A program made the translations under genes and the position numbers. This document shows, piece after piece, positions 25,735 through 35,329 of a stretch of DNA of 64,000 nucleotides. The stretch is from positions 1 through 64,000 of the forward strand of contig CAWIXN010000002.1 in the NCBI GenBank assembly GCA_963840095.1. Direction: 5' to 3'. Each line of letters opens with the position of its first letter. Positions within the stretch are counted from its first letter, which is position 1. This DNA comes from DATBGO01 sp963840095 (GTDB lineage Bacteria > Actinomycetota > Actinomycetes > Streptosporangiales > Streptosporangiaceae). The notes below the pieces were generated by a model. The model had not been told where the DNA came from. It did no database searches and saw only the letters and a list, made by a program, of their open reading frames with translations.

Positions 25735-27513
25735 AGGAGGCTTCGATGGATCTCATCGCACGGCTGCGCAGGGACGGTGAGATGGTCACCGAACGGCTCG
25801 GTCACTGGGCGGCGGCCGCCGGGGAGCGGCCATTTTTCCACTACGGCGAGGACGGTGTCACGCTGACGTACGCGGATTTCGCTCGCCGCACGGACGCGAT
25901 CGCCGGGAATCTTACCGCGAACGGCGTGGCCAAGGGCGACCGGGTGAGCGTGTTCTGCGCAAACCCGATAGTGAGCGCGCTCGTGATGTTCGGCACATGG
26001 AAGACAGGCGCGCTGTACTGTCCGGTCAACTTTGCCTTTACCGGTCGGCTGCTGGCTTATCAGCTTGCCGACACCGGTCCGAAGCTGATCGTTACCGAGC
26101 CCCGCCTGCTGCCCGGCCTGAATGCTGTCGCCGCCTCGCTTTCCGGGGAGCCGGCGGTGGTCGTATACGACGCACCGCCCGAGGCGCACGACTATATGTC
26201 AGAGCGGGACGCCTCGGTTCTGCCTGAAATTGCCTGGGCCGAGCTGACCGCCGATACGACCGCCCCGCGGGTCGACGTCGCCTTCGACGACCCCGCCAAC
26301 ATTGTCTACACCTCGGGTACGACCGGCCCGGCGAAGGGCGTCGTTCAGCCCTACCGCTGGATGGCGCAGTACACGTATGCCCTGCGCAGGGTGGTCACAT
26401 CCGATGACGTGATCTACAACGATCTCCCGATGTACCACGTGGGCGGTGCCATCGCCAATGTGGTGCGGGCGGCATGGGCCGGGTGCGAGGTCGCCGTCTG
26501 GGACCGGTTCAGCCCGAACGCATTCTGGGACCGCATCAGTTCCAGGCGGGCAACGACGGCCATCCTGCTGGACGTGATGATTCCGTGGCTGATCAAAGCG
26601 CCCGAGAGCGACGGGGACCGCCGCAACACCCTGAACAAAGTGCATATGCAGCCGCTGCCGCAGCACCACGCGCAGGTCGCCCGGAGGTTCGGCTTCGACT
26701 TCGTCAGCGCCGGCTTCGGACAGACCGAATCCGGAGCGCCGTTGTCAGGGCTCATCGAAGAGACGGCGGAGGGCGAGGGGACGCCGGGTGATCTGTATCG
26801 CGGCCTCAGCCACGCGCAGGTGCGGGAGGTGGCCGCGCGCGACGGGATCCCGGTCCTGCCGGGCGGTGCCGTCGCGCGGAAGGGCTTCATGGGATTGCCG
26901 GCGCCATTCGTCCAGGCCGCGCTGCTCAACGAACACGACGAAGAATGCCTGGACGAGGAGCCCGGCCAGCTCGCGTTCCGCCCGAAACTGCCGGCCCTTT
27001 TCCTCACCGGATACCTCGGCAAGCCGCAGGCCAGCCTCGCCGCCTTCGGCAACCTGTGGTTCCACACCGGCGATGCCGCCATCCGCGGTTCCGACGGATA
27101 CTTCTACTTCATCGACCGTCTCGGTGACCGCATCCGGGTACGTGGGGAGAACCTCTCATCCTTCCAGGTCGAGGATCTGCTTAACCAGCATCCGGACATC
27201 CGGCTCTGTGCCGTGTTCCCTATTCGCAGCGCGGAAGGCGACGAAGACGACATCGTCGCCTTCGTCGTGCCGGACGGCGCGACGCTCGACAAGGAAGCAG
27301 TGCACGCCTACGCGGCCGAGACGATGCCCAAGTACATGCGCCCAGCCCACATCAGGATTGTCGACGACATCCCGTGTACACCCACCAGCAAGATGGAGAA
27401 GTACAAACTACGGGCCCAGATCCTCGCCGAGCTCGGGATTACCCCCCCGTCGTGACAACGGCGACGCGCGCCGTCCGTTTACTGCATGCCCCGACCCGTC
27501 AAGAATCAACGCC
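25735..27513 (+). repeat. 1.78-kb direct repeat, copy 1
   Basis: Identical to 45823-47601 except for one synonymous base in the ligase gene (GTG GGG here versus CGC GGG region there, at 27141/47229). It starts at AGGAGG, just at the ribosome site of the ligase gene, and ends 58 bp after its stop codon. Beyond this, similarity continues weakly with a gap of about 43 bp to about 27600. Confidence 0.95.
25746..27455 (+). CDS. AMP-forming acyl-CoA ligase, CaiC-like, copy 1
   Basis: A 569-residue ANL-superfamily enzyme activating a carboxylic acid to its CoA thioester through an acyl-adenylate. Motifs: VYTSGTTGPAKGVVQPYRWM near 183 (P-loop), GFGQTESG near 325, WFHTGDAAIRGSDGYFYFID near 440 with the hinge DRLGDRIRVRGENLSS, and the catalytic Lys in TPTSKMEKYKL near 550. 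The overall pattern resembles crotonobetaine/carnitine-CoA ligases, but no carnitine genes are nearby. The acetone carboxylase genes lie downstream, and acetoacetate activation is one possible role. ATG 25746 follows AGGAGG. Confidence 0.9.
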   Translation: MDLIARLRRDGEMVTERLGHWAAAAGERPFFHYGEDGVTLTYADFARRTDAIAGNLTANGVAKGDRVSVFCANPIVSALVMFGTWKTGALYCPVNFAFTGRLLAYQLADTGPKLIVTEPRLLPGLNAVAASLSGEPAVVVYDAPPEAHDYMSERDASVLPEIAWAELTADTTAPRVDVAFDDPANIVYTSGTTGPAKGVVQPYRWMAQYTYALRRVVTSDDVIYNDLPMYHVGGAIANVVRAAWAGCEVAVWDRFSPNAFWDRISSRRATTAILLDVMIPWLIKAPESDGDRRNTLNKVHMQPLPQHHAQVARRFGFDFVSAGFGQTESGAPLSGLIEETAEGEGTPGDLYRGLSHAQVREVAARDGIPVLPGGAVARKGFMGLPAPFVQAALLNEHDEECLDEEPGQLAFRPKLPALFLTGYLGKPQASLAAFGNLWFHTGDAAIRGSDGYFYFIDRLGDRIRVRGENLSSFQVEDLLNQHPDIRLCAVFPIRSAEGDEDDIVAFVVPDGATLDKEAVHAYAAETMPKYMRPAHIRIVDDIPCTPTSKMEKYKLRAQILAELGITPPS

Positions 27514-28078
27514 AGGTTCTCCCGTCGGATACCTCAGCTGGCGACTTGCCGCCCGCGGCCATCGGATGTCGGCTCGGCCGCCGCAAGCACTGACAGCAGC
27601 CCTGGACAGCGAAACCATCGCGCCATGGCTTACTGCCCGCAAGCAGCGGAAGAAACTGGCATTCTTTGCGCGCTTCCTCGCAGCGCTGTGACCGTACGCG
27701 CCGGCCTGTCAGCTACGCCCGCTCATCGCGCTGTCACCGGTACGTCCGCTGCTGACCGCCAGTCGGGCGGGTGAGGCGCCGTCTTCCTGGCCTGTGATCG
27801 AGTGCGAGCCCGTAAGCACCGAGGGGCGCCGTCTTCGTGTCCTCCGGCTGGCTACGGCTGAGACCGGCTCGCTACGGCTGGTTGTGCCCAATACGTGCCC
27901 CGGCGGGGCGAGACTTGAGGTGCAGTTGCTCGCGGCGGGTCCCGTCGTCAGTCCATTCGGCACCTACCTCGGGCGCGGCCGAGCATTCCCAGTTATCGGC
28001 GGGCTCCTCCCATTTGCCGGTGGCGGCGTTCCATATAAGCGGTGGGAGGGTGATATTGGCCCTTCCCAGATTGACTGA
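27514..28078. other. Intergenic region between ligase copy 1 and regulator
   Basis: Up to about 27600 this is diverged tail of the duplicated unit. The remainder contains a 94-codon frame at 27794-28078 with no recognised family and no ribosome site. It separates two convergent genes and should contain a terminator, which I could not identify. Confidence 0.4.
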
Positions 28079-29797
28079 TCAACCGGCACCTGCCCCGCTT
28101 GGCCGGCGTGAGGGTTGCCCCGTCTGGGTAAGCCGCAGCACGTCGGCGATCCGGACGGCGAGTTCGAGGTGGAACCGGTCGTCCGGATTGTGCAGGTCCA
28201 TGGCTAGTAGCTGTTCGATACGCCGCAGCCGGTACCGGAGCGAGTTGACGTGCAGGTGCAGGGCATCGGCGGTCCGCTGCAGGTGCCGGTCGTGGGCGAG
28301 GTAGACACGCAAGGTTCGGATGTGCTCGCTGCCGCGTTGCTCATCGGAACTCAGTAGCGGGGCCAGCGCCGGCAAGATGCAGGCCCGCAGTCCCTCGGGG
28401 TCGAGTGACCGCGCCAGCATCCCATAGATGCCAAGCTCCTCGCGGGCCAGAACGGCGCCTCCGGCCTGCCGGCCCCGGGCCAGCTCAAGGGCGAGTGCGG
28501 CGTCCTGGTAGGAGCCGGCGTAGTCGTCCAGGCTACGGCACGGCGCGCCTAGGCCCGCCGACAGCTGCATCCCGTTGAGCATTGCTGTTGCATCGGCCAG
28601 CGCCGCGCGCAGCCCGTGCAGCAGAACGCTTCGATCGGGAGACGTCTGCGGGACCAGGATGACGGCCGCAGCACCCGCCAGGATAACGATCGAGTGCGGA
28701 AAGTGCCGCCCAACCACGTCTTCGACAACCTCAAGCGCCCGCCTGGTGAGCACTGGCGGGCGGCCCAACAGTGCCTTGGGGCCCACGTGTATGCCCACGC
28801 AGCACACGGCTCGCGGTGACTCGAGGCCCAGGCCCAGAAGGGATGCCCGGACCGCGAGCTCATGCCGGTCGCTTGCGGGCCGCAGCAAGTCGATTAGGAA
28901 CTGACGGTGCAGCCGCTGTTCCGTCTCGTAGCGTTCCCGGCGGCGCGACAGATGCAAGGCGAGGATGCTGCTGGCGGCTCCGAGCAGCTGAGCGCCGGAT
29001 TCGTCCAGGTCCCGGTCGCGGTGCGCGGTCAGTGCGCCCAGCGACACGTCCGCGGTGGCCAGCAGGTGCTCGGCGATCACGGGCGTGCCCGTCCGGCCGG
29101 CACACGCCACCACCCGCCCCAGCGGATCGCGCAGATCGAGCCCGATATTCAGCTCACCTGACAGCAGTGCCAGAGCCTGCTGCACGTCGGCGCCGGTCAG
29201 CAGGAGGGTCGCGAGCTGCTGCAGGAGCACCAGCTCGCGCGGGAGGCTGCCGGCCGCAAGCTCTCGGGCCTCGGACTGGCGGAGCAGGGCAGTGCTGCGG
29301 CGGGTGCGCTCCACCGCGACCGCCGCCGCGCTGGCAAACAGGGCGAGGAGGTCCACGTCGTCGCTGGTGATGCGGCCGGGCTCGTGATCCCCGACGTAAA
29401 GCACCCCGAGCACGCCGCCGGTGGGAGCGCAGACCGGCACCACCGCACCGGAGCGCAGCTCCTCCTGGTCGATGATCAGCTTGACGTCGCTGACCCGCCG
29501 CCCATCGGTACGGTAATCGCGGATCAGTGTCGGCCGGGCGGTCGCAGCGACCGCACCGGCGACGCCCTGCCCTACCTTGAGCGACCACCGGGCGGGCATC
29601 TCGGGGCCGCGCCCACTGTGAGCGGCGATCCGCATGTTGTCGCCGTCGATTGTCACGAACCAGCTCGCGGGCGCGTTCAGGAGCTGCCGGGCCCCGTCGA
29701 CCAGGTGCTGGAAGACCGCTGGGACGTCGTGGGCGTCTGCGACGAGTTGCTCGCAGGCGTGCAGCACGGTACGTCGGCTAGCCGTCGTGAGCGCCAT
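28079..29797 (-). CDS. GAF-domain PucR/CdaR-type transcriptional regulator
   Basis: A 572-residue regulator. An N-terminal GAF domain (residues 20-165; LKVGQGVAGAVAATARPTLI, then RSGAVVPVCAPTGGVLGVLY) should sense a small ligand. A middle CdaR/GGDEF-like region follows. The C-terminal HTH_30 domain (HLQRTADALHLHVNSLRYRL at about 520-545) binds DNA. It is transcribed away from acxABC across a 136-bp gap, so it is very probably their regulator, as with regulators next to acetone carboxylase operons in other bacteria. It acts in the cytoplasm. Confidence 0.85.
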   Translation of the reverse strand: MALTTASRRTVLHACEQLVADAHDVPAVFQHLVDGARQLLNAPASWFVTIDGDNMRIAAHSGRGPEMPARWSLKVGQGVAGAVAATARPTLIRDYRTDGRRVSDVKLIIDQEELRSGAVVPVCAPTGGVLGVLYVGDHEPGRITSDDVDLLALFASAAAVAVERTRRSTALLRQSEARELAAGSLPRELVLLQQLATLLLTGADVQQALALLSGELNIGLDLRDPLGRVVACAGRTGTPVIAEHLLATADVSLGALTAHRDRDLDESGAQLLGAASSILALHLSRRRERYETEQRLHRQFLIDLLRPASDRHELAVRASLLGLGLESPRAVCCVGIHVGPKALLGRPPVLTRRALEVVEDVVGRHFPHSIVILAGAAAVILVPQTSPDRSVLLHGLRAALADATAMLNGMQLSAGLGAPCRSLDDYAGSYQDAALALELARGRQAGGAVLAREELGIYGMLARSLDPEGLRACILPALAPLLSSDEQRGSEHIRTLRVYLAHDRHLQRTADALHLHVNSLRYRLRRIEQLLAMDLHNPDDRFHLELAVRIADVLRLTQTGQPSRRPSGAGAG

Positions 29798-29828
29798 AGC
29801 GCCTCCACAGCTTGAATCCCCCTCGTCC

Positions 29829-29873
29829 GCAACCTACAACGTCGGTGGCCCGGTGTGGAGGTTGCAGACGTTG
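29829..29873. promoter_or_regulatory. Nested inverted repeats between regulator and acxA
   Basis: GCAACCT (29829-29835) pairs with AGGTTGC (29859-29865), and CAACGTC (29837-29843) pairs with GACGTTG (29867-29873). The two dyads interlock in the divergent promoter region. They are candidate binding sites for the PucR-type regulator. Confidence 0.35.
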
Positions 29874-29933
29874 CCGATGTCTGCCAGGGCGGCGGATTGT
29901 CAGAGATACGTCGCCGGAGAGGAGCCCACGCCG

Positions 29934-32093
29934 ATGAGTTCGCCGGAAGCCAGCACCTCCACCGGGTCCGCCCGCATCCTCGCTGTCGATGCCGGGGGGA
30001 CCATGACCGACACATTCGTCGTCGACGAACGTGGGGCATTCACCATTGGCAAGGCACAGACGACTCCGCATGACGAGAGCATCGGGATCGTTGCTTCACT
30101 GCGGGACGCGGCAGGTTACTGGAACCGGCGGGCCGAAGACATCGCCCCGGAACTGCGGGCGGCCGTTTACTCGGGGACGGCGATGCTCAACCGGCTCCTG
30201 GAGCGCAGCAGCAATGAGCGCATCGGCGTCATCGTCACCGCCGGCATGGAGGATTACCTGCAGCTCGAGCGGGCCGTGCAGACGTACGCGGGCTATCACT
30301 ACGCGGACCGCCTGCACGCGGTCACTCATGTGCACAACGAGCCGCTCGTGCCCCGCCGCCGGATCCGCGGCGTGCGCGGCCGGATCAGCTTCTTCGGCGA
30401 GGAGGTCATCCCGCTGTACGAGCAGGAGGCAGAGCAGGCCGTGCGGGAACTGCTCGACCTTGACATCACCTCGCTGTGCATCTCGTTGCTGTATTGCTAC
30501 CGGGACCCCCGCCACGAGAACAAGATCGCTGACATCGCCCGCCGGGAGATCGAGGCCCGCGGTCTGGACATCCCAGTGTTCACCTCTTCGACGCACTCGC
30601 CCGTCCGCGGGGACCTCGCCCGTCTCAACACCCTGCTAGTCGAGCTGTATGCAGCGCGGCCGAGCCGGCAGCAACTGCTCGGCATCCGCAGCCGGCTCGA
30701 GACCGAGCTCGGTTCGCACGCGCCAGTGCGGGTGCTGACGTCGTACGGCGGGACGATCTCCCCGGAGCACCGGTCGCTAGTCTCGACCATCGTCTCCGGT
30801 CCCATCGGCGGACTGATCGGCGGCGACCGGATCACCGCTGAGCTGTACGGCGGCATCAACGTCGTGTGCACAGATGTCGGAGGCACGTCCTTCGACGTTG
30901 GCCTGATCTCCGAACGGGTCGTGGCCACCCGCACCGAGCCGATGGTCGCCCGGATGCTGCTGGCGCTCCCGCACGTGGCGATGGACTCCATCGGAGCCGG
31001 CACCGGGACCCGCATCCGAGTCGATCAAGCAGTACAGCGAGTGGTGCTCGGCCCGGACTCGGCCGGCAGCCGCATCGGCGTCTGCTGGGAGCCTGGCGGC
31101 GAGACCGTGCCGAGCCTCACCGACTGTGATCTGGTGCTCGGGTACCTCAACCCCGAGTACTTCCTCGGCGGCGAGCTCGAGCTCGACGTCGACCGGGCGC
31201 GGCAGGCGCTGCGGGAGCAGGTCGCCGCGCCGTTGGGTAGCACCGACGTCGAGGCCACCGCGCTCGGCGTGGTGCGCCTCCTCGAAACACAGATGCGCGA
31301 TCACTTGACCGGCATGATCCTCGGCATGGGCTATGCCCCGGAGAACTACCAGCTGTTGTCCTACGGCGGTGGCGGCCCGTTGCACGTGGCCGGCTACACC
31401 GACGGGATGGGGTTCCAGTCCGTCAAGGTGCCGTCGTGGGCGGCCGCGTTCTCGGCGTTCGGCGGCGCCTGCGCCGACTACAGCTATCGCTACGACCGGT
31501 CGGTGGATCTGCTGGTGCCGCCGGACGGCGACCACGCCGGTGTCATGAAGATGCTCACGCAGACGTGGGAGGCGTTGCACGAGCAGATCACCGCCGACGC
31601 CCAGCGCGAAGGCATCGATCCGGCGCAGCTCACCTTCACGCCGAGCGTCCGGATGCAGTACTTCGGCATGCTGGACGACCTCGAGGTGCGGGCCGACCGG
31701 CTCACCGGCGACCCGAACGCGGACCTGCGGCACCTGATGGACGACTTCGACGACCTGTTCTCCAAGGTCTTCGCGCGAGCTGCCCGCAGCCCCGAGTCGG
31801 GCTACTTCATCACAAAAGCGATCGGCGTGGGGACGTACAAGACCGACAAGCCGGTCATCCCAGAGTTCCCCGAGTCCGGTCCCAAACCGTTCAGCTCAGC
31901 GGAGAAGGGCGTCCGGCGCATATACGAGCATGACTGGACCGACGCGAGGCTCTACGAGATGGACGAGGTGGTCTCGGGCAACGTGATCGAGGGACCGGCG
32001 ATCATCGAGAGCCCCGCCACGACGTTCTACATCGCCACCGGCAGGTCCGCCAAGCTCGATCGCTACCGCGTGTTCGAGCTACACCACGGCTGA
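29934..32093 (+). CDS. acxA: Acetone carboxylase beta subunit (HyuA-like)
   Basis: A 719-residue hydantoinase-A/acetone-carboxylase protein. In Xanthobacter-type acetone carboxylase, AcxA with AcxB and AcxC carboxylates acetone to acetoacetate at the cost of ATP. The ATPase-fold motif ILAVDAGGTMTDTFVVDERG is at the N-terminus, DVGGTSFDVGLISER near 318 and YGGGGPLHVAGYTDGMGFQS near 480. Length fits AcxA (about 717). ATG 29934 is preceded by GGAGAGGAG. The stop lies 13 bp before acxB, whose ribosome site AGGAGGAGC fills the gap. HyuA family members also serve hydantoin and acetophenone metabolism, but the gamma-type third gene makes acetone carboxylase the best call. Confidence 0.87.
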   Translation: MSSPEASTSTGSARILAVDAGGTMTDTFVVDERGAFTIGKAQTTPHDESIGIVASLRDAAGYWNRRAEDIAPELRAAVYSGTAMLNRLLERSSNERIGVIVTAGMEDYLQLERAVQTYAGYHYADRLHAVTHVHNEPLVPRRRIRGVRGRISFFGEEVIPLYEQEAEQAVRELLDLDITSLCISLLYCYRDPRHENKIADIARREIEARGLDIPVFTSSTHSPVRGDLARLNTLLVELYAARPSRQQLLGIRSRLETELGSHAPVRVLTSYGGTISPEHRSLVSTIVSGPIGGLIGGDRITAELYGGINVVCTDVGGTSFDVGLISERVVATRTEPMVARMLLALPHVAMDSIGAGTGTRIRVDQAVQRVVLGPDSAGSRIGVCWEPGGETVPSLTDCDLVLGYLNPEYFLGGELELDVDRARQALREQVAAPLGSTDVEATALGVVRLLETQMRDHLTGMILGMGYAPENYQLLSYGGGGPLHVAGYTDGMGFQSVKVPSWAAAFSAFGGACADYSYRYDRSVDLLVPPDGDHAGVMKMLTQTWEALHEQITADAQREGIDPAQLTFTPSVRMQYFGMLDDLEVRADRLTGDPNADLRHLMDDFDDLFSKVFARAARSPESGYFITKAIGVGTYKTDKPVIPEFPESGPKPFSSAEKGVRRIYEHDWTDARLYEMDEVVSGNVIEGPAIIESPATTFYIATGRSAKLDRYRVFELHHG

Positions 32094-32106
32094 CAGGAGG
32101 AGCAGC

Positions 32107-34290
32107 ATGGCCGACAGCCCATCCGCCGCCACCAGCCTCGCGACACGGTTGGCCGCCTCCGAGCAGCGCCACGCCGAAACGGGCCGCTACAAGGGCATCG
32201 AGCATCTGATTTTGAAGGAGGAGGACCACTTCCGCTATGAGCGGGTATGGGCCGAGCTGCGCGGCGCCCTCGTCAGCGCCCGCGAGACCGCACTGCATAT
32301 CTCCGCGTCGCCGATCGTGCGGAATATCGGTGAGCTGTGCTTCGCCCTCTACACGCCTGAGGGCGACTCGGTCGTGGTGTCCACCGGCATCATCACGCAC
32401 GTCCACACGATGTCCGAAGGCATCAAATTCATGATCCGCCAGGGCTACGAGGATAAGCCCGGCATCGCCGAGGGCGACATTTACTGCAACAACGACCCGA
32501 CCCTGGGAAACGTGCACACCACCGATGTGCACACCATTATCCCGGTGTTCCACGACGGGGAGCTGATCGCCTGGGTCGGGGGCACGGCCCACCAGGTCGA
32601 CATCGGCGCGGGCACGCCCGGCCATGACCCGGTCGCGTCCGCCAACCGGTACGAGGACGGCTTCTACGTCACCTGCGAGAAGGTGGGATCGAACCACGAG
32701 CTGCACAAGGACTGGCTCGTCAAGGCTGCTCGCAGCGTGCGCACACCGATGTACTGGGCGCTGGACGAGAAATGCCGGATCGCCGGCTGTTACATCGTCG
32801 CCGAGGCCCTGCGGCGCCTCATCGACCAAGAGGGTCTCGACTACGTACGGCCATTCATGGACGAGGCGGTCGAGGAGGGCCGGCGGATCTTCCTCGCCCG
32901 CATCCGGGAGCGTCTGGTCCCGGGTGAGTACCAGACCGCCTCGTTCATCGACATGCCAATGGCTGACAAGGCGTGGCACCCGGAATCGCGTGTCGACCTG
33001 CTCATGCACGCACCGCTCCGGCTGACCATCGGTCGCGGCGGTGAGTTCCATATGTCCATGGACGGGGCGAGCGGGACAGTGAACGCTCCCTTCAACGCCT
33101 CTGAGGGCTCCATGCAAGGGGCGCTGTGGGTGCTTATCACGCAGACACTGATCTATGACGGGAAAGTGAATGATGGCGCCTACCTCGCCGCCAAGCATTA
33201 CTTCCCGCCCGGCAGCTGGTGCAACGCGCAGGACCCGGCACTGGCCTACGGCACCCCGTGGGCATTTCTCATCCCGTCCTTCACCGGCCTTTTCCGCTGC
33301 CTGTCCCGCGGCTACTTCAGCCGCGGCTACCGGGAGGAGATCGTCACCGGCTACGGGTTCACCGGCGACCCGCTCCAGGGCGGCGGGGTGCTGGCCGACG
33401 GCACGACGTACTTTCCGGTGTCGAACTTCGAGTTGTGCTCGGTCGGGCTGGGAGCCCGCGGGACGATGGACGGCCTTGACGCCGCGTACGCCATGTGGAA
33501 CCCCGAGTCCGACATGGGGGACGCCGAGGTCTGGGAAACGATCGAGTCGGGCCTGCTGTACCTGTCCCGCCGGTTCAAGCCGGACACCGCCGGTTACGGC
33601 AAGTACCGCGGCGGTTCCGGCTGGGAGGCCCTGCGCTACGTGCACGGAGTGGCGAGTTTGCAGTTGTACTCCTTCCGGGAGGGACGGGCCTTCCACGGAG
33701 GGGCCGGCATCTTCGGTGGTTACCCCAACTCCGCCGATTACAAGGTCTGGGCCCACAACACGAACATGCCGCAGCTGGCCGCCGCCCAGCAGCCCTATCC
33801 GCTCGGCGAGTATTCGCCGTCAGCCTCCGAGATCGAGGCGCTCGTGCAGGGCGACATCACCCGCGTCAACGAAGGGCTCATGTTCCCGGAGGTCTTCGGC
33901 AACAGCGACCTGTTCCTGTCCCTGTTCTCCGGGGGCCCGGGCTACGGCGACCCGCTCGAGCGCGATCCGGCCGCGATCGTCCACGACGTCGACCGGCACG
34001 TCTACCTGCCCGAGACCGCCCGCCGCGCGTTCGGCGTGGTCGTGGACGCCAACGGCGAGGGACCGGTGGTAGATGAGAAGGCGACCGCCGCCGAGCGCGA
34101 CCGGCTGCGGCAGCGGCGCGCCGCTCGGGCCGTCCCATATGGCGACTTTTACCAGCGGGAACGCACCCGGCTGCTAGCGGGCTCCTTGATCGCACCAGTG
34201 AAGCTGATGTACCGGCAGTCGATGGCGTCCCAAGACTGGGCGCGCGAGTTCCGCCGTTTCTGGGACCTGCCCGACACCTTCGATATATAA
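32107..34290 (+). CDS. acxB: Acetone carboxylase alpha subunit (HyuB-like)
   Basis: A 727-residue HyuB-family subunit, the metal-dependent carboxylation half of the enzyme. Visible conserved blocks are GDSVVVSTGIITHVHTMSEG near 85, GDIYCNNDPTLGNVHTTDVH near 120, AWVGGTAHQVDIGAGTPGHD near 155 with acidic and His ligands expected for Mn, and NAPFNASEGSMQGALWVLIT near 325. It is slightly shorter than the Xanthobacter protein (about 776). It is placed between acxA and acxC in the usual order. The strong AGGAGG ribosome site suggests high expression. Confidence 0.88.
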   Translation: MADSPSAATSLATRLAASEQRHAETGRYKGIEHLILKEEDHFRYERVWAELRGALVSARETALHISASPIVRNIGELCFALYTPEGDSVVVSTGIITHVHTMSEGIKFMIRQGYEDKPGIAEGDIYCNNDPTLGNVHTTDVHTIIPVFHDGELIAWVGGTAHQVDIGAGTPGHDPVASANRYEDGFYVTCEKVGSNHELHKDWLVKAARSVRTPMYWALDEKCRIAGCYIVAEALRRLIDQEGLDYVRPFMDEAVEEGRRIFLARIRERLVPGEYQTASFIDMPMADKAWHPESRVDLLMHAPLRLTIGRGGEFHMSMDGASGTVNAPFNASEGSMQGALWVLITQTLIYDGKVNDGAYLAAKHYFPPGSWCNAQDPALAYGTPWAFLIPSFTGLFRCLSRGYFSRGYREEIVTGYGFTGDPLQGGGVLADGTTYFPVSNFELCSVGLGARGTMDGLDAAYAMWNPESDMGDAEVWETIESGLLYLSRRFKPDTAGYGKYRGGSGWEALRYVHGVASLQLYSFREGRAFHGGAGIFGGYPNSADYKVWAHNTNMPQLAAAQQPYPLGEYSPSASEIEALVQGDITRVNEGLMFPEVFGNSDLFLSLFSGGPGYGDPLERDPAAIVHDVDRHVYLPETARRAFGVVVDANGEGPVVDEKATAAERDRLRQRRAARAVPYGDFYQRERTRLLAGSLIAPVKLMYRQSMASQDWAREFRRFWDLPDTFDI

Positions 34291-34300
34291 GGAGCCGACG

Positions 34301-34801
34301 ATGCCGTCTCTCGATGGGAAGGGCTTGGCCGACCTGCTCGACGGCAAGCTGCCGTGGCAACAGCTCAAGGGTGTGATGTCAGCCACGAAAGACCCGTCGC
34401 GGTTCGACCTGTACCTGCAGGTACTGCAGGAGCGGGCCACCTTCGACGACAAGATCCTGCTCCCGCTCGCTGAGCACCTGTTCGTCGTCGCGCGCGACGG
34501 GGCGCGCATCGTCATCTGCGACTGTGGCTATGTGTTTGGCCCAGTCGACCGCAACTGGAAGCAAGAGACCCGCATTCTCGTCCGCGACTCAGAGGAACTC
34601 CTGGAGGAAATCTACGATCAGTACCACCGCTGCGACCCGCAGTGGATGGAGCTGCGGGAGTACATCTGCCCAGGCTGCTGGTCGCTGCTGGAGGTCGAGG
34701 CAGTACCGCCCGGATACCCCGTGCTGTTCGACTTCAAGCCGGACATCGACGCGTTCTACGAGAACTTCCTCGGACGCCCGGCACCGGACCGTACCACCTG
34801 A
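34301..34801 (+). CDS. acxC: Acetone carboxylase gamma subunit
   Basis: A 166-residue subunit specific to acetone carboxylases (about 168 in Xanthobacter). It has two Cys pairs, CDCGYVFG near 70 and CPGCWSLLEVE near 125, likely to bind zinc, and a long helical N-terminus. It starts 10 bp after acxB with AAGGAGCC in the gap. Its presence separates this locus from hydantoinase and 5-oxoprolinase operons, which lack such a subunit. Confidence 0.9.
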   Translation: MPSLDGKGLADLLDGKLPWQQLKGVMSATKDPSRFDLYLQVLQERATFDDKILLPLAEHLFVVARDGARIVICDCGYVFGPVDRNWKQETRILVRDSEELLEEIYDQYHRCDPQWMELREYICPGCWSLLEVEAVPPGYPVLFDFKPDIDAFYENFLGRPAPDRTT

Positions 34802-35329
34802 CCGGCCGCCCATGCACGCCGCGCGACCATCCCCCGATCGGCTCAGGATCGGACTGGGCTAGCTCTGGGCTAGCTCATACAACGCAGACACCGACAGGAG
34901 CACCCCAGCACCAGCCCCGGCGACGGTGCCCCCCACGCCGAAGACGCTTCCTGCGATTAGGCCTGGTTGTATTTACAGTCCCCGAGCCGGAGAACCGAGG
35001 CGGGAGGGCGACGGTGTCTCCCGGCTGCGGCCTCTGCCGAACATGACGGCTGTGGTCCGCAATCAGGGTCCACTCGGTGCTGTCGGCGTCGAGGACGCCG
35101 ACAGCAGTCCGGACCTGCTACCGGTCGGGGTCGGGATCGTCACGCGCGGCAACCGCACGGATATAGCCGGTCGGGCCGGTGGTCAGCCAGGCACGCGGCG
35201 ATCGCGGCACCGGCGTTGTTGGAGCCTGAGAGCGAACGGGGTAACGTCAGCTCCGCGGAACTTCCGGGTGAGTCAGCCTAGGAGCGCGGGCTGGGGGCGA
35301 TGTGGGTAGCGCGGTCCCCGGTGCCGTGA
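34802..35329. other. Intergenic region with one strong hairpin
   Basis: Between convergent acxC and the reductase-like gene. It contains a short direct repeat GGGCTAGCTC (34856-34875) and the hairpin at 35078-35106; no gene is supported. Confidence 0.5.
35078..35106. terminator. Perfect 13-bp stem with 3-base loop
   Basis: TGCTGTCGGCGTC-GAG-GACGCCGACAGCA, fully self-complementary. It lies between two convergent genes and could stop transcription in both directions. No T-run follows, so it would be an intrinsic terminator of the U-less actinobacterial kind, or an RNA-stabilising hairpin. Confidence 0.45.

Noticed and set aside
27794..28078. 94-codon plus-strand frame
   Set aside because: No recognised domain, no ribosome site, and abuts the stop of the opposite regulator gene; probably chance in GC-rich DNA.
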